DNA from: an uncultured Caulobacter sp.
GTDB taxonomy: Bacteria; Pseudomonadota; Alphaproteobacteria; Caulobacterales; Caulobacteraceae
Direction: 5' to 3'
Length of the DNA stretch: 18,593 bases
Assembly (NCBI GenBank): GCA_937925635.1
Contig: CALALX010000051.1
Span: 1 to 18,593, forward strand
Every line of letters starts with the position of its first letter. Within the stretch, counting starts at the first letter, position 1. Shown here piece after piece: positions 1-7,106 of this stretch. Under the pieces are notes generated by a model. The model saw nothing but the letters and a program-made list of their open reading frames with translations. It made no database searches and was not told where the DNA came from. The translations under genes were made by a program, and so were the position numbers.

Positions 1-55
1 TGTAGAGCCTGATTCAGGGTTCAGATTGTTCCATCTGAACCCATCAGGCTCTAGG
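1..55. repeat. 55-bp two-tier palindromic repeat, copy A
   Basis: Nested palindrome. The outer arms TAGAGCCTGAT (3-13) and ATCAGGCTCTA (43-53) are perfect 11-bp complements; the inner arms GTTCAGAT and ATCTGAAC form an 8-bp stem around TGTTCC. An identical 55-bp copy lies at 13782-13836. The right outer arm contains the stop codon (CTA on plus, TAG on minus) of the Tiki-like gene, so the element sits exactly at that gene's 3' end and can form a strong hairpin in its mRNA. It has no long U tract, so it is a repeat with possible terminator or mRNA-end role rather than a classical terminator. Confidence 0.9.
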
Positions 56-881
56 AGCCGGGCGACTCCGCCGGAGGCGAGGCCGTGACCGTTCCGCCGA
101 TGGACAACACCCCGTCGTAACCCTCGATCTCGCCCGGTGAGAGATGGACGCCGCGCGGCCGCCGCTCCTGCGTGCCGAGGACGGACCGCGCCATGCAGCC
201 GCCCTGGCTGCAGAACCACGCCGAACCGCCGCGATGGGTGATGTAGAGGCTGACGACCTGGTCAGAGGGCAACAGGTCGGCGGCAAGCCGATAGGCGACG
301 CCGTCCCGGCCGGGTCTCGCCGCCTTCATGGCGTGGTAGTTGCCCATCAGCCCGACAACCAGGGCATCCGGGTGGGCGGTTGCGGCGTCGGCGATGCCGT
401 TCGCCATCAGCTGTTCGTGGCCGGCCTGGGTCTTGTCGGTCCAGTACAGGAAGGCCGTCACGCCGACGATGCGCCCCTCCTGCTTCAGCGTCCTCAGGGC
501 CTGCAGCATGTCCAGGGCGGCGACGCTGGACCGGCCGTCGCGCGTCGGTCCGCGCCAGGCGAGGGCCTCCGTCAGTCCGGCGACCGCCGCGGGGCCTCCG
601 TCGGAGGCCAGGAAGGCGTCGAGGCCGGCCTGTCCCTCCGCGTTCTGCTCCAGCGCCACGACCACGGGCCGGCCGGACGCCGAGGCCGCGCAGACCAGAT
701 CGACGAAGGCCAGCTGGGTCTCGGCCATGCCGTGCGTCTCGCCGATCAGGATGTAGCGGACGCCGGGTCGCGCCCAGGCCGCCTCGGCGCCCGGCATCGG
801 CGTGCAGGTCTCGGCGGCGCGGGCCGGTCCAGAGATCGCCGCCATCACCAGCAACAGTCCGATCAACCTTGATGCGTACAT
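51..881 (-). CDS. Exported Tiki/ChaN-like (EreA superfamily) protein
   Basis: 276-residue secreted protein of the haem-binding-uptake/Tiki/EreA-like superfamily. It opens with an N-terminal signal peptide, a hydrophobic stretch (about residues 6-18) ending in an ARA-type cleavage site near residue 22. The family hallmarks are G-E-T-H at 47-50 and G-N-Y-H at 180-183, which in this fold place His and Glu residues at the metal or active site. Two Cys near residues 224-229 could form a disulfide. The ATG at 879-881 was chosen because the signal peptide begins there and AGGGGAG lies 8 bases upstream; the open frame extends further but without such features. It diverges from the MFS gene across 94 bases. 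The substrate is unknown: ChaN relatives bind haem, Tiki relatives are metalloproteases and EreA is an esterase. The sequence does not choose among them. Confidence 0.75.
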   Translation of the reverse strand: MYASRLIGLLLVMAAISGPARAAETCTPMPGAEAAWARPGVRYILIGETHGMAETQLAFVDLVCAASASGRPVVVALEQNAEGQAGLDAFLASDGGPAAVAGLTEALAWRGPTRDGRSSVAALDMLQALRTLKQEGRIVGVTAFLYWTDKTQAGHEQLMANGIADAATAHPDALVVGLMGNYHAMKAARPGRDGVAYRLAADLLPSDQVVSLYITHRGGSAWFCSQGGCMARSVLGTQERRPRGVHLSPGEIEGYDGVLSIGGTVTASPPAESPGS

Positions 882-922
882 CACGGTCGCTCCCCTTTTG
901 CGACAAGCTAGTCGGACCGGCG

Positions 923-950
923 TTGAGCAACAAGCCCTCCGCGCGCTAGC
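923..950 (+). promoter_or_regulatory. Possible promoter of the MFS gene
   Basis: TTGAGC (923-928) and GCTAGC (945-950) are 16 bases apart, resembling the Caulobacter housekeeping pattern of TTGAC and GCTAN. It lies in the 94-bp divergent gap and 25 bases before the MFS start. The match is moderate. Confidence 0.3.
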
Positions 951-975
951 CTCCTCTCGAACGGGGGAAACGGCG

Positions 976-2622
976 ATGACGAACGGCGGCGAGGCGCTGA
1001 AGACGCGGCACGGGATGGTGATCGGCGGCGCGTCCGTCGGCACGATCTTCGAGTGGTACGACTTCTACCTCTACGGCTCGCTGGCCGGCTTCATTACCAA
1101 GCACTTCTTCAGCGGCGTGAACGAGACGACCGGGTATATTTTCGCCCTGCTCGCCTTCGCGGCCGGTTTCGCCGTGCGGCCGCTGGGGGCCATCGTGTTC
1201 GGCCGGCTGGGCGACCTTTGGGGCCGCAAGAACACCTTCCTGGTCACCATGCTGCTGATGGGCTTGTCGACCTTCGTGGTCGGGCTGCTGCCGTCCTACG
1301 AGGCGATCGGAGTCGCCGCCCCGATCCTGCTGATCGTGATGCGGCTGGTGCAGGGCATGGCCCTGGGCGGCGAGTACGGCGGCGCGGCCACTTACGTCGC
1401 CGAACACGCCCCGACGGGCCGACGCGGCCTCTACACCAGCTTCATCCAGACCACCGCGACCCTGGGACTGTTCCTGTCGCTGATCGTCATCCTGCTGGTC
1501 CGCACCCGGATCGGCGAAGAGGCGTTCGGCGCCTGGGGCTGGCGCATTCCCTTCCTCGCCTCGATCCTGCTGCTCGGCGTATCGCTGTGGATCCGGCTGC
1601 GGCTCAACGAGAGCCCGGTGTTCCAGAGGATGGTCGACGAGGGCAAGGCGACGAAGAAGCCGCTGACCGAGTCCTTCGGGCGCTGGAGCAATCTCAGGCT
1701 CGTGCTGCTCGCGCTGGCCGGCCTGACCGCCGGGCAGGCGGTGGTCTGGTACACGGGCCAATTCTACGCCCTGTTCTTCCTCGAGAAGATCCTCAAGGTC
1801 GACGGCGCCTTGACCAACACTCTGGTGGCGGTCGCGCTGCTGATCGGCACACCATTCTTCATCGTCTTCGGCTGGCTCAGCGACCGCATTGGGCGCAAGC
1901 CGATCATCCTGGTCGGCTGCCTGCTGGCGACGCTGACCTACTTCCCGCTGTTCAAGGCGCTGACCGTGGCCGCCAACCCGGCGCTCGCCGCCGCCTCGGC
2001 GCGCGCGCCGGTGACGGTGGTCGCCGATCCCGCCACCTGCAGCTTCCAGTTCGATCCGATCGGCAAGACCCAATTTCGCTCGCCGTGCGACATCGCCAAG
2101 TCGGCGCTGGCGTCGGCGGGCGTCTCTTACGCCACCCGCGCGGCCCGGTCGGGCGAGCCGACGAGCATCGACGTGGGCGGGACCATCGTGCCCTCGTTCG
2201 ATGGCGCGGACCTGTCCTCCAAGGCCTTCACCGCGAGGCAGACCGCCTGGCGCAAGGACCTGGGCGCCGTGCTGGCGAACGCCGGCTATCCGGAGAAGGC
2301 CGACAGCGCGAAGGTCGACAAGCCGATGGTGGTGGCCATCCTGCTGGCCCTCGTGCTGCTGGTGACCATGGTCTACGGACCGATCGCCGCGGCCCTGGTC
2401 GAGATGTTCCCGGCGCGCATCCGCTACACCTCGATGAGCCTGCCCTACCACGTCGGCAACGGCTGGTTCGGCGGCTTCCTGCCGACCACGGCCTTCGCCA
2501 TGGTCGCCGCCACGGGGAACATCTACTACGGCCTCTGGTATCCGGTGATCGTGGCCGCCGCGACCACGATCATCGGCTTCCTGTTCGTCCGAGAGATGAA
2601 GGGCGCCGATATCGAGGCCTGA
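976..2622 (+). CDS. MFS transporter, metabolite:H+ symporter (MHS) type
   Basis: 548-residue inner-membrane secondary transporter with about 12 hydrophobic helices. The N-terminal E-W-Y-D-F-Y-L-Y-G is the hallmark of the MHS group (ProP, ShiA, KgtP relatives), which import metabolites with protons. The MFS loop signature occurs twice: GRLGDLWGRK at 76-85 and GWLSDRIGRK at 299-308. The C-terminal half carries an unusually long polar loop of roughly 115 residues (about 331-447) with Cys355 and Cys371, before the helices resume; by topology it should be periplasmic. The start ATG at 976 follows GGGGGAAA; an upstream extension in the open frame would overlap the divergent promoter region. Substrate cannot be assigned. 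It is the only transporter beside the GDPD and DUF885 genes, but no shared pathway is evident. Confidence 0.9.
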   Translation: MTNGGEALKTRHGMVIGGASVGTIFEWYDFYLYGSLAGFITKHFFSGVNETTGYIFALLAFAAGFAVRPLGAIVFGRLGDLWGRKNTFLVTMLLMGLSTFVVGLLPSYEAIGVAAPILLIVMRLVQGMALGGEYGGAATYVAEHAPTGRRGLYTSFIQTTATLGLFLSLIVILLVRTRIGEEAFGAWGWRIPFLASILLLGVSLWIRLRLNESPVFQRMVDEGKATKKPLTESFGRWSNLRLVLLALAGLTAGQAVVWYTGQFYALFFLEKILKVDGALTNTLVAVALLIGTPFFIVFGWLSDRIGRKPIILVGCLLATLTYFPLFKALTVAANPALAAASARAPVTVVADPATCSFQFDPIGKTQFRSPCDIAKSALASAGVSYATRAARSGEPTSIDVGGTIVPSFDGADLSSKAFTARQTAWRKDLGAVLANAGYPEKADSAKVDKPMVVAILLALVLLVTMVYGPIAAALVEMFPARIRYTSMSLPYHVGNGWFGGFLPTTAFAMVAATGNIYYGLWYPVIVAAATTIIGFLFVREMKGADIEA

Positions 2623-2679
2623 TGCGTCGCGTCGGGGCAATGGATGGTCTGGTCCTCCACCCGCGCAGGCTGGACCGGC

Positions 2680-2709
2680 TTGACGAGACCGTCACGGGCC
2701 ATGGCTAAT
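2680..2709 (+). promoter_or_regulatory. Candidate promoter for GDPD gene, near-leaderless
   Basis: TTGACG (2680-2685), an 18-base spacer, then GCTAAT (2704-2709). Transcription would start at about 2716, only a base or two before the ATG at 2718. No Shine-Dalgarno sequence precedes that ATG, which fits a leaderless message. Confidence 0.4.
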
Positions 2710-2717
2710 CACCGCCC

Positions 2718-3782
2718 ATGAGCCTGACCCGCCGCGCCCTCGTCGCCTCCGCCGCCGCCCTTCTCGCCACACCGGTCCTCGCCCGGGAGAGGGCGAAGCC
2801 CATCGTCATCGGTCATCGCGGGGCCAGCGGCGAGCGGCCCGAGCATACGCCGATGGCCTATCGCCTCGCGGTCGAGCAGGGCGCCGACTACATCGAGCCG
2901 GACCTGGTGATCACCCAGGACGGCCATCTCGTCGCCCGCCATGAGAACGAGATCGGCGGCACGACGGATGTCGCCGACAGGGCCGAGTTCGCGCGGCGCA
3001 AGACGACCAAGATCATTGACGGCGCGGCGGTCGAGGGCTGGTTCACCGAGGACTTCACCCTCGCCGAACTGAAGACCCTGCGCTGTCGCGAGCGGCTGCC
3101 TCAGCTGCGGCCGGAGAACACCCGGTTTGACGGCCGGGAGGCGATACCGACCTTCGACGAGGTCTGCGCCATCGCGCGCGACACCGGCGTGGGCGTCTAT
3201 CCGGAGATGAAGCATCCGAGACATTTCGCGTCGGTCGGCCTGCCGTTCGAACGGCGCATGGCCGACGCTCTGAAGGCCAACAACCTCGATTCCCGCGACG
3301 CGAAGGTGTTCGTCCAGTGCTTCGAGATCGCGCCGCTGAAGGCGATCCGGGGGCTGACGAAGGCGCGACTGGTGCAGTTGATCGACAGCGAGGGTTCCCC
3401 CGCCGACGCGCCGGGGTTCGCCTACGCCGATATGGCGACGGCCGCGGGGCTCAAGGCGATCAGCGCCTACGCCGACGGCGTCGGACCGCACTGGAGCTTC
3501 GTCGTCCCGTCGGATGGCCAGCGGCTGCTGCCGGCCACGGCCTTCATGAAGAACGCCCATGCCGCCGGGCTGCGGGCCCACCCCTGGACGGTCCGGGCCG
3601 AGAACCACTTCCTGCCGACCGAGCTCCAGAGGCCTGCCGCCGCAAGCCGTCCCGACGCGCCCCGCCTGCACGGCGACGTGGCGGCGCTGTTCAAGGCGCT
3701 CTATGACGCGGGCGTCGACGGACTGTTCAGCGATTTCCCGGGTCTGGCCGTCGAGGCCCGGAAGGCATGGATGTACGCATGA
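2718..3782 (+). CDS. Glycerophosphodiester phosphodiesterase, periplasmic (GlpQ-like)
   Basis: 354-residue GDPD-family enzyme that hydrolyses glycerophosphodiesters to glycerol-3-phosphate and an alcohol. The N-terminus has a twin-arginine motif (T-R-R-A-L-V), a hydrophobic run and a cleavage site after LA near residue 22, so export by Tat to the periplasm is likely. Catalytic residues read directly: H33-R34 in IGHRGASGERPEHT, E42, metal ligands E60 and D62, second catalytic H75, and E163 in YPEMKH. The spacing between the two His (42 residues) and to the E/D pair matches characterised GDPDs. Its stop overlaps the next start (ATGA, 3779-3782), so the two genes are translationally coupled. It probably salvages phospholipid head-group diesters as a source of glycerol and phosphate. 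Confidence 0.93.
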   Translation: MSLTRRALVASAAALLATPVLARERAKPIVIGHRGASGERPEHTPMAYRLAVEQGADYIEPDLVITQDGHLVARHENEIGGTTDVADRAEFARRKTTKIIDGAAVEGWFTEDFTLAELKTLRCRERLPQLRPENTRFDGREAIPTFDEVCAIARDTGVGVYPEMKHPRHFASVGLPFERRMADALKANNLDSRDAKVFVQCFEIAPLKAIRGLTKARLVQLIDSEGSPADAPGFAYADMATAAGLKAISAYADGVGPHWSFVVPSDGQRLLPATAFMKNAHAAGLRAHPWTVRAENHFLPTELQRPAAASRPDAPRLHGDVAALFKALYDAGVDGLFSDFPGLAVEARKAWMYA

Positions 3783-5083
3783 TCCGCAAGCTGGCCGCCG
3801 TCGCGGCCGTAGCGTTCTGCCTGGCCGCCGGCCCGGCTCTGGCCAACCCGCACGTCGGCGACATCGCCGCCCGGTACGTCAGGCTGAGCCTGGAGATCGG
3901 CGAGCACGAGGACGGCTATATCGACGCCTACTACGGCCCCGCCGCCTGGCAGGCCGAGGCCAAGGCGTCGAAGCGCACGCTTCCGGAGCTCGCCAGGGAC
4001 GTCGACACGCTGCTGGCTGACCTGCAGGCGGACGCCGATGACGCCGACGTGGCCGGCGACACCAGCGGACCGCTGACGCACGAGCGCATCGCCTTCCTGA
4101 AGGGCCAGCTCATCGCCGCCCGTACGCGACTGCGCATGATGCAGGGCGAGAAGCTTTCGTTTGAGGACGAGGCGGAAGGCCTGTTCGGCGTACGGCCGGT
4201 GCTCAAGCCGCTGGCCAGCTACGATTCCGTCCTGGCCGACATCGAGACGCTGGTTCCGGGGGAAGGCCCCCTGGCCGACCGCGTGGACGCCTTCAACGAG
4301 CGTTTCGTTGTTCCGGCCGACAAGCTCCAGGCGGTTATGGACGCCGCCATCGCCGAATGCCGTCGTCGGACGATGGCGTACATTCCCCTGCCGGCCAACG
4401 AGCGCTTCACGCTGGAGTTCGTCACCGGCAAGAGCTGGTCGGGCTACAATTGGTACAAGGGCGACGCCCACAGCCTGATCCAGGTGAATACCGACCTGCC
4501 GGTGCGTCTCAGCCGCGCCGTCGACCTGGGATGCCACGAGGGCTACCCCGGCCACCACGTCTACAATGTGCTGCTCGAAGAGCACCTGTCCAAGGGGCGA
4601 GGCTGGGTCGAGTTCACCGTCTATCCGCTCTATTCGCCGCAATCGCTGCTGGCCGAGGGGTCGGCCAACTACGGCATCGACCTGGCCTTTCCGGGCGACG
4701 AGCGCCTGACGTTCGAGACGAAGGCGCTCTATCCCCTCGCCGGTCTCGATCCGAAGGACGCGCGCCGCTATCTGGACCTGCAGGAAGCCCAGCAGACGCT
4801 TTCGGGCGCCCGCTTCACCATCGCCTCCGAATATCTGGCCGGCCGTATCGACCGCGAGGCGGCGATCGCCCTGACCCAGAAATACGGCCTCGTGTCCCGG
4901 AAGCGCGCGGAGCAGACGGTCAGCTTCAGCGAACAGTACCGCAGCTACGTCATCAACTACGGCCTTGGCCAACAGATGGTGCGCGCCTTCGTCGAGCGGG
5001 CCGGGCCGGGCCAGCCGGAACGCTGGGCGCGGATGAAGACCTTGCTCAGCACGCCCAGCACGCCGGCGGACCTGGCGAAGTAG
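3779..5083 (+). CDS. Exported DUF885-type zinc-peptidase-like protein
   Basis: 434-residue protein with a cleavable signal peptide (hydrophobic residues about 5-18, AxA-type site before NPHV). The core is H-E-G-Y-P-G-H-H at 253-260 followed 33 residues later by E293 in LLAEGSANYG. This is the DUF885 arrangement, read as a variant of the HExxH + Glu zincin site, so a periplasmic metallopeptidase is likely; the substrate is unknown. The ATG at 3779 was preferred because it forms the ATGA overlap with the GDPD stop; an in-frame ATG at 3767 has its purine-rich stretch too close. It is co-transcribed with the exported GDPD, which suggests a shared periplasmic role in breaking down imported or envelope material. 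Length and motifs look intact. Confidence 0.85.
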   Translation: MIRKLAAVAAVAFCLAAGPALANPHVGDIAARYVRLSLEIGEHEDGYIDAYYGPAAWQAEAKASKRTLPELARDVDTLLADLQADADDADVAGDTSGPLTHERIAFLKGQLIAARTRLRMMQGEKLSFEDEAEGLFGVRPVLKPLASYDSVLADIETLVPGEGPLADRVDAFNERFVVPADKLQAVMDAAIAECRRRTMAYIPLPANERFTLEFVTGKSWSGYNWYKGDAHSLIQVNTDLPVRLSRAVDLGCHEGYPGHHVYNVLLEEHLSKGRGWVEFTVYPLYSPQSLLAEGSANYGIDLAFPGDERLTFETKALYPLAGLDPKDARRYLDLQEAQQTLSGARFTIASEYLAGRIDREAAIALTQKYGLVSRKRAEQTVSFSEQYRSYVINYGLGQQMVRAFVERAGPGQPERWARMKTLLSTPSTPADLAK

Positions 5084-5085
5084 TC

Positions 5086-5126
5086 CATTCCAGCGGCTTG
5101 GATCCGGCAAAAGCCGGGGTCAGCGG
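5086..5126. repeat. Degenerate half-copy of the GGGACCCAG-type repeat
   Basis: Lies in the 45-base gap between convergent genes. CCGGC (5104-5108) and GCCGG (5113-5117) form a hairpin around AAAA. The minus strand reads CCGCTGACCCCGG, similar to the CCGCTCATCCCG arm of the larger repeat at 10614-10724. It is probably a decayed or half unit that may act as a bidirectional mRNA 3'-end hairpin. Confidence 0.5.
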
Positions 5127-5128
5127 CT

Positions 5129-5659
5129 CTACGTCGCCTTCGCCAACCAGTCCGCGCCGCGATAGGCGCCGATGTGGAGCACCAGCGTCACCAGGCTGAG
5201 CGCCCGGGTAATCACCGTCTCGGCCAGCGGCACGGGCGGACTGGGCGTCATGCCCGAGGCGATCATCACCATGCCGAGGGCGGCCATCACCAGTCCAAGG
5301 GCGCCCAGGCAGGCGAAGATCAGCGGGATGACTCTGGTCAGCCGGCGCCACTGGACGACGGCCAGGATCAGCAGCACGACGGCGATGCCGATGCTCATCA
5401 TCGCCGCCATCTGCATGACGCCGGGGATCATGGCCTCGGCCACCTTCGCCGCGTCCGGATTGGTCGAGGCCGAACCGGCCATGCCCGCGCGCATCGCCTC
5501 GGTCAGGGCGGCGGGCATCAGGTAGAGTTTCGCCGCGCCGTAGAGCGAGATCAGCGCGCCAATGGCCAGCGCCACGGCGCCGCCTCGGGCGGCGGCGGTC
5601 GCCCGCTCGCGGTCGTCGATGCGGCCGAACGGATTGAGCAGGCTCAGATGCTGAATCAT
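5129..5659 (-). CDS. Hypothetical four-helix membrane protein
   Basis: 176 residues, not recognised as a named family. About four hydrophobic segments are visible (roughly residues 27-48, 85-103, 109-134 and 145-165), separated by short charged loops, so it is an inner-membrane protein. The cytosolic N-terminus is polar, with NPFGRIDDRERA. Met-rich helices (PGVMQMAAMMSIG, MAALGMVMIASGM) are conspicuous but no metal-site motif is clear. The ATG at 5657-5659 follows AAGGGGA at good spacing. The gene ends convergently with the DUF885 gene and lies 66 bases downstream of the quinone oxidoreductase on the same strand, so the two may share a transcript. Confidence 0.7.
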   Translation of the reverse strand: MIQHLSLLNPFGRIDDRERATAAARGGAVALAIGALISLYGAAKLYLMPAALTEAMRAGMAGSASTNPDAAKVAEAMIPGVMQMAAMMSIGIAVVLLILAVVQWRRLTRVIPLIFACLGALGLVMAALGMVMIASGMTPSPPVPLAETVITRALSLVTLVLHIGAYRGADWLAKAT

Positions 5660-5725
5660 GGTGGTCCCCTTCCCCTCGGAACACCTTCGGCGGGGTCGGG
5701 CGGACCGTCAATCGGGCGGGGCGGA

Positions 5726-6703
5726 TCAGGCGATCAGCAGCACCTTGCCGACGTGCGCGCCGGCCTCAAGGTGCTGGTGCGCCTTCGCCGCCTCGACGAG
5801 CGGGAAGGAGGCGTCGACGACGGCTCGCACCTTGCCGGCGGCGACCCACGGCCAGACGACGCGCTCGACCTCGGCCGTCAGCCGGGCCTTCTCGTCGGCG
5901 GAGCGGGGGCGGAGGGTCGAGCCGGTGATCGTGGCCCGCTTCATCATGATCCGCATGATCGGGACCTCAATGTTCCCGCCGCCCAGGGAGGCGATGTAGA
6001 CGATGCGGCCGCCGGTCTTCAGGGCGTCGAGGTTCTGGGCGAAGTAGGCGCCGCCGACCATGTCGAGCACCACATCGACGCCGCCGGCGGCCTTGGCGAC
6101 CGAAGCGAAGTCCTCGGTCGTGGCGTCGACGGCGATATCGGCGCCGAGCGACAGCGCCTGAGCCTTTTTGTCGGCGCCGCGGCCCGTGGCGATCACCGTC
6201 GCGCCGGCCGCCTTGGCCATCTGGATCGCCGTCGTGCCGATGCCGGACGTGGCGCCATGCAGCAGCAGGGTCTCGCCGGCCTTCAGGGCGCCATGCTCGA
6301 ACACGTTGGCGAAGACGGTGAAGACGGTCTCGGGCAGGCCGGCGGCGTCCTCGAAACTCATGCCCTCCGGGATGGGCAAGGCGTGGCGGGCGTCGACCAC
6401 GGCGTACTCCGCGTAGCCGCCGCCGCCGAGCAGGGCGCAGACGCGATCGCCGACGTTCCAGCGCCCGGCGGCCGTGGCGACCTCGCCGGCGACCTCCAGG
6501 CCCAGGGTCTCCGGCGCGCCCGGCGGCGCCGGATAGAAGCCCAGGCGCTGGACGATGTCGGGCCGGTTCACGCCAGCCGCCTTCACGCGGATCAGGATCT
6601 CGCCGTCCTTCGGGGTCGGAACGGCGACCTGGACGGGTTTCAGCGCCTCGGCCGGTCCCTTTCCGCCCTCGACGGCGATGGCGGTCATCGTGCTCTGCGA
6701 CAT
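5726..6703 (-). CDS. NAD(P)H:quinone oxidoreductase, PIG3/zeta-crystallin type
   Basis: 325-residue medium-chain dehydrogenase/reductase of the zinc-independent quinone oxidoreductase branch, closest by eye to the PIG3 group. It reduces quinones with NAD(P)H in the cytosol. Read in order: a GroES-like N-terminal domain with AAGVNRPDIVQRLGFYP, LGLEVAGEV, then the Rossmann dinucleotide site HGATSGIGTTAIQMAKAAGA (G150-G156 is the glycine-rich turn) and a C-terminal return to the catalytic domain ending GAHVGKVLL. The zinc-binding Cys cluster of alcohol dehydrogenases is absent. The start is supported by GGGGAGAG about 7 bases upstream; a second ATG five codons in is a weaker alternative. It diverges from the DUF1192 gene. 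Confidence 0.9.
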   Translation of the reverse strand: MSQSTMTAIAVEGGKGPAEALKPVQVAVPTPKDGEILIRVKAAGVNRPDIVQRLGFYPAPPGAPETLGLEVAGEVATAAGRWNVGDRVCALLGGGGYAEYAVVDARHALPIPEGMSFEDAAGLPETVFTVFANVFEHGALKAGETLLLHGATSGIGTTAIQMAKAAGATVIATGRGADKKAQALSLGADIAVDATTEDFASVAKAAGGVDVVLDMVGGAYFAQNLDALKTGGRIVYIASLGGGNIEVPIMRIMMKRATITGSTLRPRSADEKARLTAEVERVVWPWVAAGKVRAVVDASFPLVEAAKAHQHLEAGAHVGKVLLIA

Positions 6704-6787
6704 CGTCGATCTCTCCCCGGGGTTGCCTCGCGGCCCTGGCAGGCGTCAGATATGTGAAAGACGACGTTGGCGATAGGGAGGCCCATC

Positions 6788-6997
6788 ATGCTGGACGAAC
6801 CGGCAGGCCCTCGCGGCGGGCGCGGCGACGCGCTCCTGGCGGTCACTCGGGAGGACCTGGACCTCTACGGCGTTTCGGAACTGGAAGAACGGGTCGAGAT
6901 GCTCGAGGGCGAGCTGGCGCGCACCCGGCGGCAGATCGAGAAGAAGGGCGCGGCCCGATCGGCGGCGGACTCCTTCTTCAATTTCGGCAAGAGCTAG
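6788..6997 (+). CDS. DUF1192 family small protein
   Basis: 69 residues, cytosolic, with the pattern typical of DUF1192: a short variable N-terminus, then DLDLYGVSELEERVEMLEGELARTRRQIEKK (a short coiled coil) and the conserved SAADSFFNF tail. Function is unknown in the family, which is confined largely to Alphaproteobacteria. The ATG follows AGGGAGG by about six bases; an upstream TTG would lack this site. It lies 109 bases before rcdA on the same strand. That gap contains rcdA's own promoter candidate, so linkage in one transcript is possible but not required. Confidence 0.8.
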   Translation: MLDEPAGPRGGRGDALLAVTREDLDLYGVSELEERVEMLEGELARTRRQIEKKGAARSAADSFFNFGKS

Positions 6998-7029
6998 CGA
7001 GGCGCGAGGGCGATCCGCGGTCGGACAGC

Positions 7030-7046
7030 TTGGCACGGGCGTTGCA
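7030..7046 (+). promoter_or_regulatory. Consensus sigma-54 promoter before rcdA
   Basis: TTGGCACGGGCGTTGCA matches the RpoN -24/-12 consensus (TGGCACG-N4-TTGCA) throughout. The invariant GG (7032-7033) and GC (7044-7045) are separated by exactly 10 bases. Transcription would begin near 7057, about 50 bases before the rcdA start. Such promoters need an AAA+ activator (for example FlbD or TacA in Caulobacter); no activator site was identified here. Confidence 0.65.
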
Positions 7047-7060
7047 GCCGATGGGGCCAG

Positions 7061-7079
7061 GCGGGAAAGTTCGTCCCGC
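7061..7079 (+). promoter_or_regulatory. Inverted repeat in the rcdA leader
   Basis: GCGGGA (7061-7066) and TCCCGC (7074-7079) are perfect 6-bp complements around AAGTTCG. If transcription starts near 7057 this forms a hairpin at the extreme 5' end of the rcdA mRNA, which could stabilise it. It could equally be a protein-binding palindrome. A TTAA (GGTTAAGG, near 7088) could be a CtrA half-site, but only one half is present. Confidence 0.4.
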
Positions 7080-7106
7080 GGATGAGGTTAAGGGGCGGAA
7101 GTGTCC

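Noticed and set aside
946..2640. 564-codon minus-strand frame opposite the MFS gene
   Set aside because: It is His/Gln/Arg/Glu-rich without hydrophobic or domain structure, as expected of the antisense of a membrane protein gene at high GC.
7101..7106. GTG at 7101 as the definite rcdA start
   Set aside because: Spacing from AGGGG suits it, but ATG two codons later is equally plausible; the difference is too small to settle from sequence, so the ATG was used.
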